This document shows, one piece after another, positions 26,950 to 32,687 of a stretch of 32,687 nt of DNA. Every line of letters begins with the position of its first letter. Positions within the stretch are counted from its first letter, which is position 1. The DNA comes from Planctomycetota bacterium (GTDB lineage: Bacteria; Planctomycetota; Planctomycetia; Planctomycetales; Planctomycetaceae): NCBI GenBank assembly GCA_027622115.1, contig JAQBZS010000002.1, positions 1-32,687 on the forward strand, given 5' to 3'. The translations under genes and the position numbers were made by a program. The notes beneath the pieces were generated by a model. The model did no database searches, was not told where the DNA came from, and saw only the letters and a program-made list of their open reading frames with translations.

Positions 26950-27816
26950 ATGATTGATTTTTTAGCCAACCTGGATCGTCGCTGGATCTTCCTGCTGATG
27001 CTCTTGTCGGTCGCGATCCCGATCTTGACGGGCGTTTCCTTCGAAGAAGTCCCGTCGAAGCAGGCGAAAGACGTCTTCCAGGAAATCGAAAACCTGAAGC
27101 CGGGCGACAAGGTGCTGATGGCTTGGGATTTCGGCCCGGAAACCGAAGGAGAACTCGGACCGATGGCCACCGCGTTCTGTCGTCAAGTGTGCGAGAAAAA
27201 GGCGAAGCTGTATTTCATCGCCATCGTGCCGCTGGGCCCGCGGATGATCGACCGCACCATCGAGAACATCATTCGCGCCGACTTTCCCGACTTGGTCTAC
27301 GGCGAAGACTACGTGAACCTCGGATACAAGTCGGGCAATGAAGGCGTGATCAAGGTCATCGTTACCGATCTTCGCGGCTTGTACACGACCGACGCTCGCG
27401 GCACGAACATCGATCAAATCACGATGTGCAAGGATGTCGAAAACCTGCAACAGATGGACTTGATCGTCAGCGTCAGCGGTTCGTACCCCGGCACCAAGGA
27501 ATGGGTGCAGTACGCGGTTTCTCCATATCCGGACAAGATCAAGATGGTCGGCGGCTGCACCGGAGTCCAAGCTCCGCTGCTGTATCCGTACATCCCCGGC
27601 CAGTTGAAGGGCCTGCTGGGTGCGATCAAGGGCGCGGCCGAATACGAGAAACTGGTGGTCGACGAATACATCGGCGACTCACCGCACCCCAAGTACCTGG
27701 AAGGCAAACGCCGGATGGGTCCCCAGTTGATTGCTCATTTGCTGATGATCGGATTGATCATCTTGGGCAACGTTGTTTTCTTCTGTCAGCGAGCACGTGA
27801 AGGTCAACAGGCATGA
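26950..27816 (+). CDS. Bitopic membrane protein with alpha/beta domain, function unknown
   Basis: A 288-residue protein with GAGGT 9 bases before the ATG. TM1 is about residues 10-29 (RWIFLLMLLSVAIPILTG) and TM2 about 264-282 (LLMIGLIILGNVVFFC). The roughly 230 residues between them alternate strands and helices (DKVLMAWDFGPETEGELGP; AKLYFIAIVPLGPRMIDRTI; DLIVSVSGSYPGTKEWVQY; GGCTGVQAPLLYPY). They do not match a family I can name. The conserved-looking loops GPETEG and SGSYPGT could bind a ligand, but that is only a guess. Its stop overlaps the next start by four bases (ATGA), showing tight coupling with the last gene. Confidence 0.82.
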   Translation: MIDFLANLDRRWIFLLMLLSVAIPILTGVSFEEVPSKQAKDVFQEIENLKPGDKVLMAWDFGPETEGELGPMATAFCRQVCEKKAKLYFIAIVPLGPRMIDRTIENIIRADFPDLVYGEDYVNLGYKSGNEGVIKVIVTDLRGLYTTDARGTNIDQITMCKDVENLQQMDLIVSVSGSYPGTKEWVQYAVSPYPDKIKMVGGCTGVQAPLLYPYIPGQLKGLLGAIKGAAEYEKLVVDEYIGDSPHPKYLEGKRRMGPQLIAHLLMIGLIILGNVVFFCQRAREGQQA

Positions 27817-28664
27817 AACGCGACCAACTCATCTGGACGGTATTGCTGGTGATCGGCGGCGCGTGGCTGCTCTATCGCTGTTCCACGGTCGGCGTCGGTT
27901 TGGTTTACGCGCAAGAGGTCGACGGCAAGTTCACCAGCGTGGACAAGTTGGAATACACGGCGGGAACGGCTCAGATCGACTGGCTGCGGACGTTGGGCGT
28001 GTGGACCGCCGCGTTCTTCACGCTGGGCATCATGTCGTTCCTCTACAAGGACAACCCATTCTACAAGATCTGCGAATCCGTGGTGGTGGGAGTCTCCGCC
28101 GCGTATTGGATGGTGCTTGGTTACTGGACCGTCGTGGTGCCGAACCTGTTGGGACGCATCTGGCCCGCGTGGATTCAGTCCTGGGCCATGCCGGGGATTT
28201 CGCCGTTGCGCGAAGGTTACTGGTACATGAACGTGATCCCGCTGGTGTTTGGCGTGATGCTGTTGTGGAGACTCGCACCGAAGGGCGCGTGGATCGCGAG
28301 ATGGCCGTTGGCATTCATCATCGGCACGACGGCCGGTTTGCGTCTCATGGGTTTCATGCAAGCGGATTTCCTGAGCCAAATCCGCGCGGGCGTCGGGCCG
28401 ATCCTGGCCATCAACGCCGAGTCCGGCATCGATTTCTGGGACACGGTCCGCAACGTGGTGATGCTGTTGAGCGTGCTGGCGTGTCTGGTGTACTTCTTCT
28501 TTTCGATCGAGCACAAAGGCGCGGTCGGCAAGGTCGCCAAGGTTGGGATCTGGGTCTTAATGATCACCTTCGGCGCGGCATTCGGCTACACGGTCATGGG
28601 CCGGATCGCATTGCTGGCGATTCGCTTGGAATTCTTGTTCAACGAGTGGTTGGCGTTGGGCTGA
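27813..28664 (+). CDS. Polytopic membrane protein, last gene of the operon, function unknown
   Basis: A 283-residue protein with about seven or eight hydrophobic helices: roughly 6-22, 58-77, 86-108, a helix around 135-150, others in the middle, and a final one near 250-275. Short loops carry charged residues (SFLYKDNPFYKIC; NAESGIDFWDTVRN). I recognise no transporter or enzyme family. It overlaps the previous gene by four bases. A degraded copy of codons 79-97 (the KDNPFYKIC region) occurs about 750 bases downstream of the original, so the operon's end was once duplicated. Likely an integral subunit of the same complex as its neighbours. Confidence 0.82.
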   Translation: MKRDQLIWTVLLVIGGAWLLYRCSTVGVGLVYAQEVDGKFTSVDKLEYTAGTAQIDWLRTLGVWTAAFFTLGIMSFLYKDNPFYKICESVVVGVSAAYWMVLGYWTVVVPNLLGRIWPAWIQSWAMPGISPLREGYWYMNVIPLVFGVMLLWRLAPKGAWIARWPLAFIIGTTAGLRLMGFMQADFLSQIRAGVGPILAINAESGIDFWDTVRNVVMLLSVLACLVYFFFSIEHKGAVGKVAKVGIWVLMITFGAAFGYTVMGRIALLAIRLEFLFNEWLALG

Positions 28665-29398
28665 GTTGTTCGCGCTTCTGCGATGACTACGTCGCGGAGA
28701 ACCGGGCGCCATCGACGATCACTATGCACCCGCAGCAGCCGCGTTTGTCGAGTGGTTTCGAGACTTGTTTGAGGTCTGAGGCACTCAGCCAAGGACAACC
28801 CGTTCTGCAAGATCTGCGTATCCGTGGTGGTTGGAGCCTCCGCCGCAGTTCATTTCGCATATCAGCGACATAACGTCGTGACCGCGCCGAGGTGGTCGAG
28901 GATGCGAACTCGGCGGCGAAAACTGCTCATGCCGAATGCCGGCGAATAGCCGTGATGATGATCCGCGATTGTGATCGCCGTGATGATGTCGTCGATGACC
29001 AAGAGAAACTGTCGAAGATGGGCAAGACCTCACGGGCTTGACCAACCGCTCGCCAACGCGCCAGCCTGAGGATCGCCGGAAAGATCAACGCCATACTCAC
29101 GAAGCCGTCGACCAGCGGAATGTCGTAGTGTGCCTTTCCTCAAAAGTACAGAAATCAACGTCATCGGCCACGAAGACACAAAGAGTCCCGGCAGGCCAAC
29201 TGAGCACCGTCCGGTCAATTCAAAGGCGTCGCGCGTTGCAGTATCGATGCGATTGCCTAAATGGACTCCCCGGTTACCGGATGCAATTCTTGCGGCGCGA
29301 TTTCGGCCAGCGGCACGGCGACGAAGTTGCGAGTACGGTTTAGGTGAAATCCGTCGCGTTCCGTGCTCACAGCATCCTTTACTGAACGCGTATCGGTT
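28665..29398. other. Gene-free stretch with degraded coding sequence
   Basis: No intact gene is supported in these 734 bases. The region holds the decayed copy at 28791-28847. On the minus strand between about 29120 and 28870, two overlapping frames read as protein-like pieces: DIPLVDGFVSMALIFPAILR, then after a frame change FLLVIDDIITAITIADHHHG. This pattern fits a frameshifted relic. Near 29257-29360 another minus-strand frame reads RTRNFVAVPLAEIAPQEL before a stop, also possibly a relic. None of these is long enough to assign a family. Confidence 0.45.
28791..28847 (+). pseudogene. Decayed partial copy of the last operon gene
   Basis: These 57 bases match 28047-28103, inside the last operon gene, with five mismatches and no gaps. 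Translated in the matching frame they give KDNPFCKICVSVVVGASAA against KDNPFYKICESVVVGVSAA in the intact gene. Similarity stops sharply on both sides, and no open gene surrounds the copy. It is a relic of a duplicated or once paralogous gene. Confidence 0.8.
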
Positions 29399-30733
29399 TC
29401 AGTTGCGGCGGGCGTCTTGCCTCCATGACTGTGGCGGAACACGTGGGGCGGTAGTACTCGCGGCTTGGCGACCCCCGTACGTGCGGTTGAATTCGTCGGG
29501 ATCAAACGGATCGGTCGCACCGAAGTCGGGGACCGTGATCGGCACATCCGGGAGCCAAGTCCTGCCTGACGTCGGCATCGATCCCGGATGCTCTTGTGTT
29601 GGGGGTTGCCGATTTGCAATGCCGTGTTGATGGTCGGCGAGTCGATCAGGAACGGGACCGGTGGCACCGCCACTGTGCCCGAACCCGGCCAGCATCGCTG
29701 AGAGCGTTTGATTGGATAGTGTCCCGGCGTCCGCTCGTTGTCCCAATATTTCATCCGGCGCGGTGGCGACAGGCGTGTTGCCGGCCGCTGGTCGAATAAT
29801 TGTCGTCGCTTCGCGAAGCTGCGGTTGAGACGGCTGCGTCGAGTTCGGGGACTGTCCGGAGATCGGATTCTTGTCGGACTTTTCCGCCACCGCCGCATGG
29901 ACCCAATCGCGAATCGTATTGATTTGGAATTTACCCGCTCGATTGTCGAACAACGGCCGACCGTGGCGAGCGTGATCATCGACGAGTGCCGTGAGCAGTC
30001 GGCTGTCGTCCGGTCGTGCCATGTCGATCTGCTTGAATACGGCGGCGAGGTTCTGTTGCGAGAAAACTCGATGTCCGCCCGTGGTTCGGATCCGACGCAT
30101 GCGGAACTCCTGGCGTGACGTCGAACTGTGACAGCCGGCGTTCGAGCACTTATTGACCAGCAAAGGCTGGACGCGGGCCACGAATTGTTCGGCGGTCTTG
30201 CGGGAAAGGCCGGCCAGAGACTTCATTTCGGGGCCGTCGAATTCGAGTGTTTCGGTGCGGTTCGAATTCGGCAGAGTCAGTAACAATGCGGTGGACGAGG
30301 CGGACGAACGGTCGAGTCGACGGATGAGTTCGCGCGCTTCGCGACGCTGCGGTTCTCGGCGAATGGCGTCTTCAAGTTCCGTGCGAGCTTCGTCGTTCAG
30401 GCTGTTGTTGATGCACCACTTGGCGAGTGCGATGCGATTTTCGGCGTTGATTTCCGGCATGAATTGCCGCAGCTTGAGATACGCGTCACGCAGATTGGCG
30501 GCTTCGAATCGCACCAACGCGAACGGAACCCGCATGCTGCCGGCCGTACCGTCCGGATTGTCGACCACGTACCCGCCAGCGCTTTCGCTGACGGTTCCAC
30601 GCAACACTCGGCCGGTGGTCAGAACCAGCAGACTCTCGCCACGAGGCGCGGGCTGAGCGCGTGCGGATTGACTCGTCGCGAACTGAACCAGGGCGAAGGC
30701 GAGGAGAGCGGAAAAAACGAGCCGTTGGGACAT
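29399..30733 (-). CDS. Secreted planctomycete protein with a CxxxxCH haem-like motif
   Basis: A 444-residue protein. The start at 30733 (MSQRLVFSALLAFAL) is chosen because it opens a signal peptide with likely cleavage after SARA; the frame runs back to 31177 across the ArsR gene but that part is not credible. Residues 30-80 form a small beta domain (VLTTGRVLRGTVSESAGGYVV). Residues 85-140 are helical and TPR-like (ALAKWCINNSLNDEARTELEDAI). A motif CSNAGCH follows at residues 196-202, in the context RVQPLLVNKCSNAGCH, as in planctomycete cytochrome-like domains where CxxxxCH replaces CxxCH. The last 150 residues are Pro/Thr/Gln-rich and low in complexity. The protein is probably exported. Whether it binds haem is unproven. 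Confidence 0.78.
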   Translation of the reverse strand: MSQRLVFSALLAFALVQFATSQSARAQPAPRGESLLVLTTGRVLRGTVSESAGGYVVDNPDGTAGSMRVPFALVRFEAANLRDAYLKLRQFMPEINAENRIALAKWCINNSLNDEARTELEDAIRREPQRREARELIRRLDRSSASSTALLLTLPNSNRTETLEFDGPEMKSLAGLSRKTAEQFVARVQPLLVNKCSNAGCHSSTSRQEFRMRRIRTTGGHRVFSQQNLAAVFKQIDMARPDDSRLLTALVDDHARHGRPLFDNRAGKFQINTIRDWVHAAVAEKSDKNPISGQSPNSTQPSQPQLREATTIIRPAAGNTPVATAPDEILGQRADAGTLSNQTLSAMLAGFGHSGGATGPVPDRLADHQHGIANRQPPTQEHPGSMPTSGRTWLPDVPITVPDFGATDPFDPDEFNRTYGGRQAASTTAPRVPPQSWRQDARRN

Positions 30734-30845
30734 GCCGGATTCCCGTGAGGATTGAAGACGGGCAGCCGGGAGGAGGGGCGGGGACGATACGAGCATCTCG
30801 ACGATACGGTCAAGATGAGTGTGAGAAAACCGCAGGAAACAGTGG

Positions 30846-30873
30846 TTGACGTGTCGGGATATTCCGATATATT
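30846..30873 (+). promoter_or_regulatory. Promoter with overlapping inverted repeat before the ArsR gene
   Basis: TTGACG (30846-30851) and TATATT (30868-30873) form a good sigma-70-type promoter with 16 bases between them. ATATTCCGATAT (30859-30870 region) is a short inverted repeat that overlaps the -10 box, where a repressor such as the ArsR protein encoded next would block transcription. AAGGAG at 30879-30884 is the ribosome-binding sequence for the ATG at 30893. Autoregulation is an inference. Confidence 0.6.
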
Positions 30874-30892
30874 GGAGTAAGGAGACCGACTG

Positions 30893-31204
30893 ATGGCAAC
30901 AAGAACGAAGAAACCCAGACTGACGCCACTTCCGGCATTGGAAGAAGCGGCGGAGTGTCTCAAGATTTTGGCTCATCCACACCGACTGCGGATTGTGCAG
31001 ATGCTTCTGCGCGGCCGATACGCGGTGGGAGAGCTTGCCGAATCCTGTGGGATTCCGAGCCACATGGCTTCGGAACATCTGCGGCTGATGCAACGCTGCG
31101 GCTTCTTGAACAGCGAAAAAGAGGGGCGTAAGGCGTTCTACGAGATTGCTGAGCCACATTTGGCGAACATCATGCAATGCGTGGAAGCACGCTTCGACAA
31201 GTGA
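30893..31204 (+). CDS. ArsR-family transcriptional repressor (YgaV/BigR-like)
   Basis: A 103-residue winged-helix regulator. The family opening ECLKILAHPHRLRIVQMLL is at residues 21-39, followed by the helix-turn-helix (VGELAESCGIPSHMASEHLRLM) and the wing (NSEKEGRKAFYEI). Four cysteines (22, 52, 69, 96) are present and the CxC metal-site motif ELCVC of ArsR/SmtB is absent. Cys52 and Cys96 could act as a thiol switch as in persulfide sensors of the BigR/SqrR group, but residue equivalence is unproven. Downstream lies a YgaP-like rhodanese, the same pairing as ygaV-ygaP in E. coli, which supports a role in sulfide or persulfide response. AAGGAG is 8 bases before the ATG, and a promoter with an inverted repeat is just upstream. 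Confidence 0.92.
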   Translation: MATRTKKPRLTPLPALEEAAECLKILAHPHRLRIVQMLLRGRYAVGELAESCGIPSHMASEHLRLMQRCGFLNSEKEGRKAFYEIAEPHLANIMQCVEARFDK

Positions 31205-31387
31205 CGGCTCAAAGTTGTTTCGACAGTCATGTCGTAAGTGCGCGCATTGTCGAGGTGAAGATCGTGTTTGGTCGACGGTCGAGTAAAACGAGGCTGCGAG
31301 TCAAACCAGTCACCTTTCGGCGCGACGAGAATAACACCGAGTCATATCAATCAATAAGTCCGGCTTTTGCCTCGGAAGGAAACTGCT

Positions 31388-31948
31388 ATGAGCGAATTAA
31401 CAATTTCACCCCAAGGACTTGCCGAATTGTGTCAGTCTGGGACGAAGGTGGATCTGATCGACGTAAGGACTCCGGTCGAATTTCGGGAAATTCATCTGGA
31501 TGTCGCTCGAAATGTTCCGCTGGACCAACTCGACCCAACGGCAGTGATGCAGGCCCGCGGTGGCTCACGGGATGAGCCGCTTTATGTGATCTGTCGCAGC
31601 GGCAGTCGTGGCCAGAAAGCCTGCGAACAATTTCTGAAAGCGGGTTTCACAAGCGTCATCAACATCGAAGGCGGCACGTTGGCTTGCGAACAGGCAGGAC
31701 TGCCGGTCGTGCGTGGAAAGAAGGCGATTTCGCTGGAACGACAAGTGCGGATCGTGGCCGGGTTCCTCGTGGTACTGGGAGCCGTGCTGAGCCGGACGGT
31801 TCATGCCGACGTCATTTGGTTATCGGCTTTCATCGGTGCGGGGTTGATGTTCGCTGGAATCACCGACACCTGCGGAATGGGGATGATGCTGGCCAGGATG
31901 CCGTGGAATCAATGCAGTCGGGACACGACTTCGTGCAATCTACGCTAA
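31388..31948 (+). CDS. ygaP: YgaP-like membrane rhodanese (sulfurtransferase)
   Basis: A 186-residue protein. ATG 31388 has GGAAGG 8 bases upstream and matches the family start; a TTG at 31367 is less likely. Residues 1-110 form a rhodanese domain with LIDVRTPVEF and the catalytic loop CRSGSRG, where Cys69 would carry the persulfide. Two membrane helices follow (about 122-140 and 145-163), then the family's C-terminal signature FAGITDTCGMGMMLARMPWN. The order and these motifs match E. coli YgaP, an inner-membrane rhodanese that handles reactive sulfur. It is encoded 183 bases after the ArsR regulator in the same direction, so it is likely the regulator's target. Extra cysteines near the C-terminus (NQCSRDTTSCN) are not in YgaP as I recall it. 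Confidence 0.92.
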   Translation: MSELTISPQGLAELCQSGTKVDLIDVRTPVEFREIHLDVARNVPLDQLDPTAVMQARGGSRDEPLYVICRSGSRGQKACEQFLKAGFTSVINIEGGTLACEQAGLPVVRGKKAISLERQVRIVAGFLVVLGAVLSRTVHADVIWLSAFIGAGLMFAGITDTCGMGMMLARMPWNQCSRDTTSCNLR

Positions 31949-31977
31949 AGATTTGAATGAAGAGCAGTGGAGGCAGA

Positions 31978-32622
31978 ATGGAAAGTGATCGTAGCGTCGA
32001 TGGTTATATACGCGAACATACGATGTGGCACGATGAATTGCAGACATTGAGAAAGATCGTTCTTGCGTGTCAATTGACCGAACAAGTGAAGTGGCGGGCT
32101 CCTTGTTACACGTTCGAGGGCAAGAACGTGGTGCTCATCAGCGGACTGAAGGAGTATTGTGCGCTCAGCTTTATGAAAGGTGCGTTGCTCAAGGATACTG
32201 ACGGCTTGCTGATTCAACCCGGCGAGAACACACGAGCGGCGCGATTGATTCGCTTCACCAATGTGGGCGAAATTGTCGACCTGAAAGCCGTCTTGAAATC
32301 CTATATTCATGAAGCTATCGAGTTGGAAAAAGCGAGGTTGAAGGTCGATTTCAGTGAGAATCGAGAACTCGACTTCCCCGACGAGTTGCTAGACAAGTTT
32401 AACGAGAGTTCCGCGTTCAAGACGGCCTTCGATGCGTTGACCCTGGGACGCCAAAGAGGATACGTGCTTCATTTTTCCGGTGCCAAGCAGTCAAAGACGC
32501 GCGCGGCAAGAATTAAGAAATGCGTGCAGAGAATTCTCGATGGCAAGGGATTTCATGATTGCATCTGCGGACTCTCCCAAAAGCTGCCCAATTGCGACGG
32601 GTCGCACAAGTCCATTCGCTAG
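31978..32622 (+). CDS. YdeI-family (DUF1801-type) protein with a C-terminal CDGSH iron-sulfur motif
   Basis: A 214-residue protein. ATG 31978 has GGAGG just upstream; the in-frame ATG at 31957 lacks one. Residues 1-125 match the DUF1801/YdeI fold (VKWRAPCYTFEGKNVVLISGLKEYCALSF and GALLKDTDGLL). Residues 130-190 match the YdeI C-terminal helical part (AFDALTLGRQRGYVLHFSGAKQ, then RILDGKGFHD), where many members end. Here a tail follows with Cys195, Cys197, Cys206 and His210 in the exact CDGSH pattern CxCxxSxxxPxCDGSH, which ligates a 2Fe-2S cluster in mitoNEET-type proteins. Whether the short tail binds a cluster is unknown. It lies 29 bases after the ygaP-like gene on the same strand and may be co-expressed. 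Confidence 0.85.
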   Translation: MESDRSVDGYIREHTMWHDELQTLRKIVLACQLTEQVKWRAPCYTFEGKNVVLISGLKEYCALSFMKGALLKDTDGLLIQPGENTRAARLIRFTNVGEIVDLKAVLKSYIHEAIELEKARLKVDFSENRELDFPDELLDKFNESSAFKTAFDALTLGRQRGYVLHFSGAKQSKTRAARIKKCVQRILDGKGFHDCICGLSQKLPNCDGSHKSIR

Positions 32623-32640
32623 AAGCTATCCGAAAACGTC

Positions 32641-32673
32641 AAGTTGTTGTAAACTGAGGCTCCGCAACAACTT
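32641..32673 (+). terminator. Hairpin after the last gene, possible weak terminator
   Basis: AAGTTGTTG (32641-32649) and CAACAACTT (32665-32673) form a 9-base AT-rich stem with a 15-base loop, 19 bases after the last stop. Only a short, broken T stretch follows, so termination would be weak. The window ends 14 bases later, so it could also be the edge of another element. Confidence 0.3.
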
Positions 32674-32687
32674 TCCTCACTCCAAGG

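Noticed and set aside
27773-28873. Plus-strand frame of 366 codons overlapping the last operon gene
   Set aside because: Arg/Gly/His-rich translation, while the overlapping 27813-28664 frame has clear membrane helices and an ATGA junction.
29257-29979. Minus-strand frame of 240 codons overlapping the CxxxxCH gene
   Set aside because: Most of it is an out-of-frame reading of that gene. Only its last 30 codons look protein-like, and they are reported as a possible relic.
1-32687. tRNA, rRNA, CRISPR array, restriction or other defence genes, prophage
   Set aside because: I found no regularly spaced repeats, no convincing tRNA T-arm with matching stems, and no nuclease, helicase, methylase, integrase or phage structural motifs in any plausible frame.

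Overview
The window reads as a chromosomal segment from a planctomycete. The evidence is lineage-typical gene content: a secreted G8-domain protein with a LEPR-XLL-like N-terminal motif, a Tat-exported DUF1552 protein, a DUF4058 protein, a pentaheme cytochrome, a secreted CxxxxCH protein, a small RRM RNA-binding protein, and a dispersed hairpin built on the sequence around GAAGTCTGGCGACTCC. Base composition looks fairly even and moderately GC-rich. I see no phage, CRISPR array, complete insertion sequence, rRNA or tRNA.

Layout. Bases 2-4855 are the 3' end of a chemosensory operon: cheA (cut by the window edge), a methyl-accepting chemotaxis protein and cheW, with gaps of only a few bases. A pilin-like membrane-anchored protein follows (4978-6957). 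It converges on, and overlaps by 35 bp, a secreted G8/beta-helix protein that looks shortened at its C-terminus. Bases 9302-12133 encode a secreted fusion of a D-aminoacylase-like amidohydrolase with a serine beta-lactamase-like domain, followed by a convergent DUF4058 gene. Bases 13654-17396 hold a pentaheme cytochrome c and a probable outer-membrane beta-barrel protein. Minus-strand genes follow: a small RRM protein, and a two-gene unit of a degenerate HPt-like protein and a GlmU-like nucleotidyltransferase/acyltransferase. A DUF1552 gene (20743-22121) is broken by a one-base frameshift.

The most interesting part is 22585-28664. Five tightly packed plus-strand genes encode a soluble lipoyl-like/KOW protein and four membrane proteins, one with an FN3-like domain followed by a DUF6754-type domain. 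Two junctions are separated or overlapped by 4 bases or fewer, and nothing in the set shows a recognisable enzyme or transporter signature. I read it as an uncharacterised membrane complex. A decayed copy of part of the last gene lies just downstream, inside a 0.7 kb stretch of apparently degraded sequence.

The right end carries a secreted CxxxxCH protein on the minus strand. Divergent from it is a probable sulfur-stress unit: an ArsR/YgaV-like repressor with a clear promoter overlapped by a short inverted repeat, and a YgaP-like membrane rhodanese. The last gene is a YdeI-family protein ending in a perfect CDGSH iron-sulfur motif.

All family assignments come from reading motifs by eye. No database search was possible.
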